A DNA stretch of 64,000 nucleotides, from assembly GCF_030811215.1 (NCBI RefSeq), contig NZ_JAUSQM010000001.1, positions 1,798,001-1,862,000 on the forward strand. The letters run 5' to 3'. Source of the DNA: Nocardioides massiliensis (lineage in GTDB: Bacteria; Actinomycetota; Actinomycetes; Propionibacteriales; Nocardioidaceae). Every line of letters begins with the position of its first letter. The first letter of the stretch is position 1. Of the stretch, positions 48,890 through 58,419 are shown piece after piece. The translations under genes were made by a program, and so were the position numbers. The notes under the pieces are model-generated. The model searched no databases. It had not been told where the DNA came from and worked only from the letters and a program-made list of their open reading frames with translations.

Positions 48890-49731
48890 CGACCACCGCC
48901 GAACGACCCGACGCCGGGGGCAAGCTCGACGCCCAGGTGATCGCCGCCCTCGGTGGCGGGGAGCGCCCCGCGCCGGCCTCGCCGTGGACGAGCTCGTTCG
49001 CCTTCGGCTGGCGCGCGATGCTCAAGATCAAGCACGTCCCCGAGCAGCTCTTCGACGTGACCATGTTCCCGATCATGTTCACCTTGATGTTCACCTACGT
49101 GTTCGGCGGGGCGATCTCGGGCTCGCCGGGGGAGTACCTGCAGTACGCCCTGCCCGGGATCCTCGTGCAGACGGTCGTCTTCATCACGATGTACACCGCA
49201 CTCACGGTCAACACCGACATCGAGAAGGGCGTCTTCGACCGGATCCGCTCCCTGCCGGTGTGGCGGCCCTCGATGCTGGTCGGCGCGCTGCTGGGCGACT
49301 CGGCGCGCTACGCGATGGCCTCCACTGTCGTGCTCACCGTGGGCGTGATCATCGGGTACCGCGCACCCGGCGGGTTCCTCGGCGTCATCGCCGCGGTCGT
49401 CCTGCTGGTGACGTTCTGCTTCTCGTTGACGTGGCTGTGGCTGATCGTCGGTCTCAAGGTGCGCACCCCCAACGCGGTCATGGGGGTGTCGATGATGGTG
49501 TTGTTCCCGCTGACCTTCGTGAGCTCGGTCTTCGCTCCGCCGGAGACCATGCCCGGCTGGCTGCGCTCGTTCGTCGAGGTCAACCCGATCACGCTGCTCG
49601 TCGAGGCCGCGCGCGGCCTGATGAACGGTGCGACCGACGTCTCCGACATCGTCTGGGTGCTCGGGCTCTCGGCGGCGCTGATCGCCATCTTCGCCCCGAT
49701 CGCGATGCGGCTGTTCAACCGGAAGAGCTGA
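48886..49731 (+). CDS. DrrB-type ABC transporter permease
   Basis: A 281-residue ABC-2 family permease with about six transmembrane helices. The soluble N-terminus precedes [20 protein letters not shown], and [33 protein letters not shown] (the coupling helix) and [18 protein letters not shown] are DrrB signatures. It forms the exporter with the preceding ATPase. The substrate is unknown. Confidence 0.92.
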   Translation: MTTTAERPDAGGKLDAQVIAALGGGERPAPASPWTSSFAFGWRAMLKIKHVPEQLFDVTMFPIMFTLMFTYVFGGAISGSPGEYLQYALPGILVQTVVFITMYTALTVNTDIEKGVFDRIRSLPVWRPSMLVGALLGDSARYAMASTVVLTVGVIIGYRAPGGFLGVIAAVVLLVTFCFSLTWLWLIVGLKVRTPNAVMGVSMMVLFPLTFVSSVFAPPETMPGWLRSFVEVNPITLLVEAARGLMNGATDVSDIVWVLGLSAALIAIFAPIAMRLFNRKS

Positions 49732-49776
49732 TCGGTCCGCGGAGTGAGCCCCGGGGATGGGCGCGGCGAGCGCGCG

Positions 49777-49782
49777 TAACAT
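49777..49782 (+). promoter_or_regulatory. -10 box TAACAT of the iron importer operon
   Basis: TAACAT directly abuts the iron box at 49783, so the predicted start of transcription falls inside the repressor site. Confidence 0.55.
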
Positions 49783-49806
49783 CAGTTAGGTAAGCCTTCC
49801 CAACTG
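49783..49806. promoter_or_regulatory. DtxR/IdeR-type iron box
   Basis: A 24-bp imperfect palindrome whose core TTAGGTAAGCCTTCCCAA (49786-49803) matches 14 of 19 positions of the IdeR/DtxR consensus (TTAGGTTAGSCTAACCTAA) when extended by one base. It overlaps the likely transcription start and lies 12 bases before the start codon. Repression when iron is plentiful is expected. Confidence 0.75.
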
Positions 49807-49818
49807 AAGCGAGCTCCG

Positions 49819-50853
49819 ATGACGCGTCCCTCCCGCTCCGCCCGCATCCTGGTCCCTCTCCTCCTCCTCGCCGCGCCGGTTCTCGCCGCCTGCGGCGGTT
49901 CCGGCGACGGCGGGGAGGAGGGCAACGGCGACGAGGCCCTCGTGGTCTACGTGGGCCGCGACGAGGAGCTCGTCGCCCCGTTGATCGAGCAGTTCACGGA
50001 CGAGACGGGGATCGAGGTCGAGGCGAGGTACGCCGGGACCACCGACCACCTCGCGACGCTGCTCGAGGAGGGCGACAACACCCCCGCGGACGTCTTCTTG
50101 TCCCAGGACGCCGGTGCGCTGGGTGCATTGTCCGACGCCGACATGCTGCAGCCGTTGTCGGCCGAGATCACCGACGCGGTCCGTCCCGGCTTCACCTCCA
50201 CCGACGGTTCCTGGGTCGGCGTGACCGGTCGTGCGCGGGTCATCGCCTACAACTCCGATGCCCTCACCGAGGACGAGGTGCCCGACAGCGTGCTGGCGCT
50301 CACCGACGACACCTGGGAGGGGCGCGTCGGCTTCCCGCCCGGCAATGCCTCGTTCCAGGCGTTCGTCACGGCCTTCCGGGTCGCCGAGGGCGACGACGCC
50401 GCGCAGTCGTGGCTCGAGGGCATGGCCGGCAACGACGTCCAGACCTTCGAGAGCAACGGCGACGTCCTCGAGGCTGTCGACAGTGGAGTGCTCGACCTGG
50501 GTCTGATCAACCACTACTACCTCTACCGCAATGCCGCGGAGGTCGGCATGGACAACCTCACCGCGCGGTTGAAGTTCCCGGCGGCAGGTGACCCGGGTGC
50601 GCTGGTCAACGTCACGGGCGCCGGTGCGCTGTCGGAGCACCCGGCGGCGGAGGAATTCATCGCCTACCTGGTCTCCGAGGACGGCCAGCGGTACTTCGTC
50701 GAGGAGACCTTCGAGTACCCGCTCGTGCCGTCCGTCGAGGCGCCGGAGGGGCTGCCGTCGCTCGAGGACATCGACGGGCCGATCTCGGACCTCGGCGACC
50801 TCGCCGACCTGGAGGCTTCCCTCCTGATGATCGATGAAGCAGGCCTGAGCTGA
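49819..50853 (+). CDS. Iron(III) ABC transporter substrate-binding lipoprotein
   Basis: A 344-residue FbpA/FutA-like periplasmic-type binding protein. The signal peptide ends in lipobox LAAC with lipidated C25, then VVYVGRDEELVAPLIEQFTD begins the mature fold. The hinge segments WVGVTGRARVIAYNSD and INHYYLYRNAAEVG, with the double tyrosine, suit ferric-iron coordination in this family. First gene of the importer operon behind an iron box. Confidence 0.9.
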   Translation: MTRPSRSARILVPLLLLAAPVLAACGGSGDGGEEGNGDEALVVYVGRDEELVAPLIEQFTDETGIEVEARYAGTTDHLATLLEEGDNTPADVFLSQDAGALGALSDADMLQPLSAEITDAVRPGFTSTDGSWVGVTGRARVIAYNSDALTEDEVPDSVLALTDDTWEGRVGFPPGNASFQAFVTAFRVAEGDDAAQSWLEGMAGNDVQTFESNGDVLEAVDSGVLDLGLINHYYLYRNAAEVGMDNLTARLKFPAAGDPGALVNVTGAGALSEHPAAEEFIAYLVSEDGQRYFVEETFEYPLVPSVEAPEGLPSLEDIDGPISDLGDLADLEASLLMIDEAGLS

Positions 50854-50906
50854 CCCGGTCCGGCGCCCGCCGTCGCCCACCGGCCGCGCTGCTGCTCAGC
50901 GCGCTG

Positions 50907-52379
50907 GTGGGGGCGGGCGTCGTGCTGTTCCCGCTCGCCTACCTGATGGTCCGCGCCGGCGGCGCGGTGGGCGATGAGCTGACCACCTCGGTCCTGCAGC
51001 GCCAGGTGCTGCCGTGGACGCTCAACAGCGTCGTGCTGGTGGTCGCGGTGGGCGGGACCTGCTTGGTGCTCGGAGTGCTCACGGGGTGGTGGGTCGCGTG
51101 CACCGACCTGCCCATGCGGGGCACCGTCCTGGTCCTGGCGGCACTGCCACTGGCCACCCCGTCGTACGTCGCCGCGTATGGCTGGACCAGCACGATCGTC
51201 GGATTGCAGGGCTTCTGGCCGACATGGTGGGTGCTCTCGGCCGCCTGTGTCCCCTACGTGACCCTCCCGGTGGCGGCGGCGTGCCGCCGTTTGGACCACG
51301 GTCTGATCGAGGTCGCGCAGGCAGCCGGATCGGGTCCCGTGCGTGCCTGGCGCCAAGCGGTCTGGCCCCAGATCGCGCCGGCTGCCAGCGCGGGCGCACT
51401 GCTCGCCGCGCTGTATGCCCTGGCCGACTTCGGGACGCCCGCGTTGCTTCGGCACCAGGTGCTCACCTTGGCCATCCACCGCCAGTACGGCTCCTTCGTG
51501 GGCCGCGAGCGCGCAGCGCTGCTCGCCGTGATCCTGGTGCTCGGTGCCGTGCTCCTGGTCGCGCTCGAGCTGAGGGCGCGCGGCAACGGGGAGCGTTGGC
51601 GGACCTCGGCGGGCGCTGCTCGGCCTGCCCGACCCGTCCGGCTGGGTCCGTGGCGATGGGCGGCGCTCGCGGTGGCCGTCGTCCCCACGGTCGTGGGCGT
51701 GGCGATCCCGATCGTCGCGCTGTTCCGGCGGATGGCCCTGGGCACCCGCAGCTCGCTGCACTGGCCGACCCTGGTCGACGCGACGGTGGCCACCGTGACG
51801 GTGGCGCTCCTGGGCGGACTGCTCGCTCTGCTGCTCGCGGCCGGCGTCGGTGTGCTGGCCGCCCGGTATCGCTCGCCGTTCAGCCAGACGATCGAGTCGG
51901 TCGCGTTCTCCGCGCACGCCCTGCCCGGCATCGTGGTGGGGCTGTCCTTCGTCTACTTCGGCCTCCGCACCGCCCCCGGGCTCTACCAGACACTGACCCT
52001 GCTGGTGCTCGCGTACGGCGTGCTGTTCATGCCCAAGGCCGTCGGGGCGGTACGGACGTCGGTCGCCGCTGTCTCCCCGCGCCTGCCCGAGGTCGCGCGC
52101 AGCCTGGGTCGTCCGCCCTGGCGTGCCGCCTTGGTGACCGGTCGGCTCGCGGCACCCGGTGTGCTCGTCGGCTTGTGCCTGGTCGTCGTGACGGCGATGA
52201 AGGAGCTCCCCGCCACGTTGATGCTTCGCCCGACCGGGATGGACACCCTGGCGGTGGAGATGTGGAGCCGGACCTCGAGCGCGGCCCAGGGAGCTGCCGC
52301 CCCGTACGCTCTGGCCCTGGTCCTGGTCGCGAGTGTGCCGTCCTTCCTGCTCACGCGGAGGTCGACATGGGCCGACTGA
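50907..52379 (+). CDS. Iron(III) ABC transporter permease
   Basis: A 490-residue FbpB-type permease with two fused membrane domains (about twelve helices). EAA loops are seen in VAQAAGSGPVRAWRQAVWPQ and VARSLGRPPWRAALVTGRLA. From GTG 50907 the first helix is truncated. The open frame extends back without stop to CTG 50850, which overlaps the preceding TGA and would add a basic stretch (TRSGARRRPPAA) and a full first helix, so the true start may be this CTG. Confidence 0.88.
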   Translation: MGAGVVLFPLAYLMVRAGGAVGDELTTSVLQRQVLPWTLNSVVLVVAVGGTCLVLGVLTGWWVACTDLPMRGTVLVLAALPLATPSYVAAYGWTSTIVGLQGFWPTWWVLSAACVPYVTLPVAAACRRLDHGLIEVAQAAGSGPVRAWRQAVWPQIAPAASAGALLAALYALADFGTPALLRHQVLTLAIHRQYGSFVGRERAALLAVILVLGAVLLVALELRARGNGERWRTSAGAARPARPVRLGPWRWAALAVAVVPTVVGVAIPIVALFRRMALGTRSSLHWPTLVDATVATVTVALLGGLLALLLAAGVGVLAARYRSPFSQTIESVAFSAHALPGIVVGLSFVYFGLRTAPGLYQTLTLLVLAYGVLFMPKAVGAVRTSVAAVSPRLPEVARSLGRPPWRAALVTGRLAAPGVLVGLCLVVVTAMKELPATLMLRPTGMDTLAVEMWSRTSSAAQGAAAPYALALVLVASVPSFLLTRRSTWAD

Positions 52380-52422
52380 GCACGCCGCAGCCTCGCGCTC
52401 GGCCGACGGCGGGAGAGCGACG

Positions 52423-53481
52423 ATGAGCGAGGTGCGGGTCCGAGACCTCGTCTTCGCGTACGCCGGACCGCCGGTCCTCGACGGCATCGACCTCGACGTC
52501 GCCTCGGGAAGCCTCACGAGCCTGATCGGTCCGAGCGGGTGCGGCAAGACGACCCTGTTGCGACTGCTCGCCGGCTTCGAGCGTCCGAGTGCCGGGCAGA
52601 TCCTGCTGGGCGATCGCGAGGTCGCGGGTGCGCGCTTCGTACCCGCCGACCGGCGCCGGATCGGCATCGTCCCCCAGGAGGGTGCGCTCTTCCCGCACCT
52701 GCGCGTGGCCGACAACGTGGGCTTCGCGCTGCCGCGACGTGCGCGCGACCGCGAAGCCAGGATCGCGGAGCTGCTCGACCTGATCGGCCTGGCCGGCTAT
52801 GGCGACCGGTACCCCCGCGAGCTCTCGGGCGGCCAGCAGCAGCGGGTCGCCCTGGCGCGGGCCCTCGCACCGCGGCCCGACGTGGTGCTGCTCGACGAGC
52901 CCTTCGCCTCTCTCGACGCCAGCACCCGCCACGAGGTACGCCGCGAGGTGCGTCGAGCGCTGCACGAGGAGCAGGCGACGGCACTGATGGTGACCCACGA
53001 CCGGGAGGAGGCGCTCTCGGTGGCCGACCAGGTGGTCGTGCTCGGCGGAGGCCGCGTCGCGCAGGCGGGGCGACCCGAGGAGGTCTACCGCCGCCCGGCG
53101 ACGGCTGCGGTGGCGACCCTGCTCGGTCGGGCCAGCCTGCTGCCGGTCCTGCACCAGACCGCGACGTCCGTCGTCTGTGCTCTCGGCGAGGCCCCGGTGG
53201 GGTCCAGCGCCGCGGCGAACGGCCCGGCGGCGGTGCTCGTGCGACCCGAGCAGGTGCTGCTGACCCCGGCCCGCGCGGGGGAGGAGGCGGCCGCCGTGGT
53301 GCTCGACGCCGAGCTGCTCGGACCTGTCTGGCGGGTCCGCCTCCAGGCCGCCGAGCACGTCGTCGAAGCGGCGGTCTCGATCACCAGCGCGATACCGGAG
53401 GTCGGCTCGCGCACCCACACGCACCTCGTCGGCACCGTCCACCTGGTGCCGGCCGTGTCCCGAGGCGCCGGCGAGTCCTGA
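52423..53481 (+). CDS. Iron(III) ABC transporter ATP-binding protein
   Basis: A 352-residue FbpC-type ATPase. Walker A GPSGCGKTT (36-44), Q-loop VPQEGALFPHL, signature LSGGQQQR (134-141), Walker B VVLLDEP (154-160), H-loop MVTHDREEAL. The C-terminal regulatory (TOBE-like) domain contains AVLVRPEQVLL. GGGAGA precedes the ATG. It completes the binding protein-permease-ATPase operon. Confidence 0.92.
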   Translation: MSEVRVRDLVFAYAGPPVLDGIDLDVASGSLTSLIGPSGCGKTTLLRLLAGFERPSAGQILLGDREVAGARFVPADRRRIGIVPQEGALFPHLRVADNVGFALPRRARDREARIAELLDLIGLAGYGDRYPRELSGGQQQRVALARALAPRPDVVLLDEPFASLDASTRHEVRREVRRALHEEQATALMVTHDREEALSVADQVVVLGGGRVAQAGRPEEVYRRPATAAVATLLGRASLLPVLHQTATSVVCALGEAPVGSSAAANGPAAVLVRPEQVLLTPARAGEEAAAVVLDAELLGPVWRVRLQAAEHVVEAAVSITSAIPEVGSRTHTHLVGTVHLVPAVSRGAGES

Positions 53482-53491
53482 CCCCAGACGC

Positions 53492-53524
53492 AGAACGCCC
53501 CGCACCATCGGTGCGGGGCGTTCT
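53492..53524. terminator. Terminator between the iron importer and citrate synthase
   Basis: Perfect 15-bp stem AGAACGCCCCGCACC (53492-53506) with its complement (53510-53524) and an ATC loop, followed by TCTCG. It is flanked by outer CCCCAG/CTGGGG arms. It lies between convergent genes and can serve both. Confidence 0.85.
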
Positions 53525-53540
53525 CGCGTGACTGGGGCGA

Positions 53541-54830
<1,290 letters not shown>

Positions 54831-55027
54831 GTCGGCTCCTCGCTGTCGGGCCCGGGTGAACTGGTCGCGCTGTGGTGCGCCATGTCGCTGAGCTGTCGCT
54901 GAGCTGGCCCCGGGGCCGTCGGTCTGGGAAAAATCCATGCTGACCGTCGGCCCGGTGGGGCGCGGTCGGTCCCAACCTATTCCCGCGCGCGCGGGACCGC
55001 GAAACCGGGTCGGCTACCGTCCAGTAC

Positions 55028-55171
55028 GTGAGCGCGTGGCTCGCTGGTCCGTGCTGTGCGGTGCCGGGCTCGCACGGCGTACGTCGTCCTCGTTTTGACC
55101 CTCCTGCGCAGCGCACCGTATTGTGCGTAGTTGCGTCTCCTGCCGCGCCGCGGTGTTCGATCACGACTTGA
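55028..55171 (+). CDS. Possible small leaderless ORF upstream of rplM
   Basis: GTG 55028 opens a 47-codon frame ([20 protein letters not shown] at the N-terminus, stop TGA 55169-55171). TACCGT (55015-55020) lies 7 bases before the GTG, the spacing seen at real genes here. The peptide has no recognisable motif and is rich in Cys/Pro/Arg. The frame runs through the rplM promoter. It may be a chance frame or an upstream regulatory ORF. Confidence 0.25.
   Translation: MSAWLAGPCCAVPGSHGVRRPRFDPPAQRTVLCVVASPAAPRCSITT
55095..55124 (+). promoter_or_regulatory. rplM-rpsI promoter, TTGACC-18-TATTGT
   Basis: -35 TTGACC (55095-55100) and -10 TATTGT (55119-55124). The flanking 14-nt block CCTCGTTTTGACCC (55088-55101) is identical to that at the str promoter. 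Confidence 0.8.
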
Positions 55172-55319
55172 TCCAAGCCTGATCCGAATCGTGCGACTCC
55201 GCCGTGGTGCAGACCCGGATCGGCTCCCCGCCGAACCCGGGCAGAGTTCGTCAGAAGACGTGGCAGCACCACCCGGCGGACACATCCGTGCGGGAACCAC
55301 GAACGAAGAGAGCAGAGCC

Positions 55320-55763
55320 GTGCGTACGTACAGCCCCAAGCCCGCTGACATCCAGCGCGAGTGGCACGTCATCGACGCCACCGACGTCGTCCTGGGTCGG
55401 TTGGCGGTCCAGGCCGCGAACCTGATCCGCGGCAAGCACAAGCCGCAGTTCGCCCCGCACATGGACCTCGGTGACTTCGTCATCATCGTCAACGCGGAGA
55501 AGGTTGCCCTCAGCGGCAACAAGGCGACCACCAAGATGGCCTACCGCCACTCGGGCTACCCCGGTGGCCTCTCCGCGACCCCCATCGGGGAGCTGCTGGA
55601 GAAGGATGCGCGCAAGGCGATCGAGAAGGCCGTGTGGGGGATGCTGCCGAAGAACCGCCTCGGTCGGCAGCAGCTGAAGAAGCTCAAGGTCTACAGCGGC
55701 CCCGAGCACCCGCACCAGGCCCAGAAGGCGAAGCCGTTCGAGATCACGCAGATCTCGCAGTGA
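55320..55763 (+). CDS. rplM: 50S ribosomal protein L13
   Basis: L13, 147 residues, an early 50S assembly protein. [40 protein letters not shown] and [20 protein letters not shown] are typical. The GTG at 55320 has GAAGAGAG upstream; a longer upstream frame was rejected. It is co-transcribed with rpsI. Confidence 0.97.
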   Translation: MRTYSPKPADIQREWHVIDATDVVLGRLAVQAANLIRGKHKPQFAPHMDLGDFVIIVNAEKVALSGNKATTKMAYRHSGYPGGLSATPIGELLEKDARKAIEKAVWGMLPKNRLGRQQLKKLKVYSGPEHPHQAQKAKPFEITQISQ

Positions 55764-55812
55764 ACGCCGCCCCCACCAGCGCACCGACCAGCAAGGACCA
55801 GTGAGGAACACC

Positions 55813-56310
55813 GTGAGCACTTCTGAGACCGAGGTCGAGGACTTCCAGGTCAACGAGGAGGGCGTCGCCTACACCAGCGAGAGCGCCCCCTCCGCCGACG
55901 CGCCCCCGCGCCCGGCGACCATCGCCCCCGCGTCGGCCACCGGCCGCCGCAAGGAGGCTGTCGCCCGCGTCCGGATCGTCCCGGGCACCGGCGAGTGGAC
56001 CGTCAACGGCCGCGCCCTTGACTCCTACTTCCCCAACAAGCTGCACCAGCAGGTCGTCAACGAGCCCTTCGTGACCGCCGACCTCGTGGGCCGCTTCGAC
56101 GTCATCGCCCGGATCTCCGGCGGCGGCATCACCGGCCAGGCCGGCGCGTTGCGTCTCGGCGTGGCTCGTGCGCTCAACGCCGTCGACCTCGAGGCCAACC
56201 GCCCCGCGCTGAAGAAGGCCGGGCTGCTCACGCGTGACGCCCGCGTCATCGAGCGCAAGAAGGCCGGTCTCAAGAAGGCCCGCAAGGCGCCGCAGTACAG
56301 CAAGCGCTGA
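55813..56310 (+). CDS. rpsI: 30S ribosomal protein S9
   Basis: S9, 165 residues, with its tail reaching the P-site tRNA ([12 protein letters not shown] ends the protein). [20 protein letters not shown] begins the conserved fold. The first 45 residues are an acidic, Ser/Ala/Pro-rich extension ([20 protein letters not shown]), as in other actinobacteria. GTG 55813 is preferred because GAGGA stands 7 bases upstream; an in-frame GTG at 55801 overlaps that site. Confidence 0.95.
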   Translation: MSTSETEVEDFQVNEEGVAYTSESAPSADAPPRPATIAPASATGRRKEAVARVRIVPGTGEWTVNGRALDSYFPNKLHQQVVNEPFVTADLVGRFDVIARISGGGITGQAGALRLGVARALNAVDLEANRPALKKAGLLTRDARVIERKKAGLKKARKAPQYSKR

Positions 56311-56329
56311 TTCAGGAGACGTACGCCGT

Positions 56330-57697
56330 ATGGCACGTCTCTTCGGCACGGACGGGGTCCGGGGCCTGGCCAACGGTCATCTGACCGCGGAGCTGGCCCT
56401 GGACCTTTCCGTTGCCGCCGCACACGTCCTGGGCGAGGCCGGAGCCTTCGAGGGGCACCGGCCCGTGGCCGTCGTCGGCCGGGACACCCGGATCTCGGGC
56501 CAGTTCCTCGAGGCCGCGGTCGTGGCCGGGTTGGCCTCCGCCGGGGTCGACGTACTCCTGCTGGGGGAGCTGCCGACCCCTGCGGTGGCCTACCTGACCG
56601 CCCACCTCGACGCCGATCTCGGCGTGATGCTGTCGGCCAGCCACAACCCGATGCCCGACAACGGCATCAAGTTCCTCTCCCGTGGCGGCGTCAAGCTCGA
56701 CGACGCCCTGGAGACCGCGATCGAGCAGCGGCTGCGCGAGACCTGGCAGCGGCCCACGGGCGACGGGGTCGGGCGGATCCGCACGTACGACGCGGCCGTG
56801 GCCGACTACGCCGCGCACCTGGTCGGCACTCTCGACGGCGGGCTTGGTGGGCTGGGTGGCGCCGGCGAGCGGCCGCTGCGGATCGTCCTCGACTGTGCCC
56901 ACGGGGCTGCCTCGGTGGCCGGCCCGCGGGCGCTGCGCGAAGCCGGCATCGACGTCGTCGCGATCTGCGCCGAGCCGGACGGGCTCAACATCAACGACGG
57001 GTGCGGATCCACCCACCTCGAGGTCCTGCAGAGGTCCGTGCTCGAGCACGGGGCCGACGCGGGGTTCGCCGTCGACGGGGACGCCGACCGCTGCCTCGCC
57101 GTCGACCACACCGGGGCGGTCGTCGATGGCGACCAGATCCTCGCCATCCTCGCCCTCGCCCTGCGCGACGCCGACCGGCTGCACGCCGACACGGTCGTCG
57201 GCACCGTGATGAGCAACCTCGGGTTCGTCCAGGCGCTGCAGCGCGAGGGCCTCGCCGTACGCCAGACCAAGGTGGGGGACCGCTACGTCCTCGAGGAGAT
57301 GAAGGCCGGCGGCTACTCCCTCGGCGGCGAGCAGTCCGGCCACGTGATCCTCAGCGACCACGCCACCACCGGTGACGGCCTGCTGACGGCCCTGCACGTC
57401 GTCCAGCGCATGGCACGCACCGGTCGCAGCCTCGCCGACCTCGCCGCCGTCATGACCCGCCTCCCGCAGGTGCTCGTCAACGTCCCCGACGTCGACAAGA
57501 ACCGCACCGACGACCCGGAGCTGCTCGCCGCCGTCGCGGAGGCCGAAGCCGAGCTGGGCGACACCGGTCGCGTCCTGCTGCGCGCCTCCGGCACCGAGCC
57601 GCTCGTCCGCGTCATGGTCGAGGCCACCAGCGCCGACCAGGCACACGCCGTCGCCGACCGGCTCGCCGGGGTCGTCCGCTCCCGCCTCGCCCTCTGA
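56330..57697 (+). CDS. glmM: Phosphoglucosamine mutase
   Basis: GlmM, 455 residues, turns glucosamine-6-phosphate into glucosamine-1-phosphate for UDP-GlcNAc and peptidoglycan. [19 protein letters not shown] is the family start. The phosphoserine S104 lies in LSASHNP, the metal-binding loop DGDADR at 249-254, and the phosphate-binding [13 protein letters not shown] near the end. CAGGAGA precedes the ATG. It lies 19 bases after rpsI, so co-transcription is likely. GlmS, the previous enzyme of the pathway, is encoded 3.3 kb downstream. Confidence 0.96.
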   Translation: MARLFGTDGVRGLANGHLTAELALDLSVAAAHVLGEAGAFEGHRPVAVVGRDTRISGQFLEAAVVAGLASAGVDVLLLGELPTPAVAYLTAHLDADLGVMLSASHNPMPDNGIKFLSRGGVKLDDALETAIEQRLRETWQRPTGDGVGRIRTYDAAVADYAAHLVGTLDGGLGGLGGAGERPLRIVLDCAHGAASVAGPRALREAGIDVVAICAEPDGLNINDGCGSTHLEVLQRSVLEHGADAGFAVDGDADRCLAVDHTGAVVDGDQILAILALALRDADRLHADTVVGTVMSNLGFVQALQREGLAVRQTKVGDRYVLEEMKAGGYSLGGEQSGHVILSDHATTGDGLLTALHVVQRMARTGRSLADLAAVMTRLPQVLVNVPDVDKNRTDDPELLAAVAEAEAELGDTGRVLLRASGTEPLVRVMVEATSADQAHAVADRLAGVVRSRLAL

Positions 57698-57721
57698 CCG
57701 GCGTACGCGCGGTCGGCCAAA

Positions 57722-57800
57722 GTCGCCACATATGTGGTGACCTTTACGCTTCCGACAGCTCTTGGCCGGCGTGTCGCGCAAAAACGCCACATATGTGGCG
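57722..57800. repeat. Paired-palindrome element, locus 2
   Basis: A 20-bp near-palindrome with core CCACATATGTGG (57722-57741) is followed by the block CGGCGTGTCGCGCAA (57767-57781) and then the perfect palindrome CGCCACATATGTGGCG (57785-57800). Order and spacing match the element at 36199-36271. It fills the glmM-ohr gap. Confidence 0.65.
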
Positions 57801-57828
57801 AATCTTGTGACGCGTGAGGTCAGGTGGG

Positions 57829-57834
57829 TACGAC
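57829..57834 (+). promoter_or_regulatory. -10 candidate TACGAC for ohr, leaderless-type
   Basis: TACGAC is followed by 6 bases and the ATG at 57841. It lies within a GGGTA/TACCC inverted repeat (57826-57840) that could be an operator. Confidence 0.4.
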
Positions 57835-57840
57835 CTACCC

Positions 57841-58296
57841 ATGACCAACACACCTGACGAGATCCAGTACACCGCGCGCGTGCAGATCGTGGGCGGCAGG
57901 CAGGGCGGCCGAGCCGTGTCGGAGGACGGCGTGATGGACGTGCAGCTGACGGCGCCGAAGGAGACCGGCGGGCCGGGCACGGGCACCAATCCCGAGCAGC
58001 TCTTCGCGATGGGCTACGGAGCCTGTTTCCAGAGCGCGCTGACGGCGGTCGCGAAGAAGGCCGGCGTCGACGCCTCGGAGTCGACTGTGGAGGTGGCGGT
58101 CGGGTTCGGCCCGCACGACAAGTCGTTCGCGCTCACGGTCGAGCTCACTGGCCGCATCCCCGGCGTCGATGCTGAGCAGGCCCAGGAGCTCATGGAGGCG
58201 GCACACGAGATCTGCCCCTACTCCAAGGCCACCCGCGGCAACGTGCCGGTCACGCTGCGTGGCGTCGTCGCGACCGAGGCCTCCGAGACGCCGTAA
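57841..58296 (+). CDS. ohr: Organic hydroperoxide resistance protein (Ohr subfamily of OsmC)
   Basis: A 151-residue thiol peroxidase that reduces organic hydroperoxides. Catalytic C62 (GYGACFQSAL) and resolving C125 (HEICPYSKATRGN) are both present, with R20 and E52 in the positions that activate the peroxidatic cysteine. The NPEQLFAMGYGACF motif is diagnostic of Ohr rather than OsmC proper. No OhrR-type regulator is adjacent. It is convergent with the SpoIID-domain gene. Confidence 0.93.
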   Translation: MTNTPDEIQYTARVQIVGGRQGGRAVSEDGVMDVQLTAPKETGGPGTGTNPEQLFAMGYGACFQSALTAVAKKAGVDASESTVEVAVGFGPHDKSFALTVELTGRIPGVDAEQAQELMEAAHEICPYSKATRGNVPVTLRGVVATEASETP

Positions 58297-58327
58297 GTTG
58301 CGCCCCTCGGGTCCCACGGGTCCCACT

Positions 58328-58371
58328 CGTCGTACGAAACCGGGCGTCTGCTGCGTCAGTTTCGTACGACG
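58328..58371. terminator. Inverted repeat between ohr and the SpoIID-domain gene
   Basis: CGTCGTACGAAAC (58328-58340) pairs with GTTTCGTACGACG (58359-58371) around an 18-base loop; each arm itself contains the palindrome TCGTACGA. Its place between convergent genes suggests a bidirectional terminator. Confidence 0.65.
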
Positions 58372-58388
58372 GGCGGGCGTGTTGTGGC

Positions 58389-58415
58389 TCGGGCGGTGAA
58401 ACTGCCCCCGCCCGA
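58389..58415 (-). terminator. Hairpin downstream of the SpoIID-domain gene
   Basis: TCGGGCGG (58389-58396) pairs with CCGCCCGA (58408-58415), a few bases beyond the end of the minus-strand gene. Confidence 0.55.
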
Positions 58416-58419
58416 CGGG

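Larger units (their letters stand above)
54831..55319. other. 489-base divergent gap between gltA and rplM
   Basis: For gltA, a minus-strand -10 candidate TAGGTT (54979-54974) lies beside a self-complementary CCCGCGCGCGCGGG (54982-54995). For rplM, a good promoter is at 55095-55124, followed by a 190-base leader. A 47-codon frame at 55028-55171 has its own leaderless-type -10. Nothing else is recognised. Confidence 0.5.
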
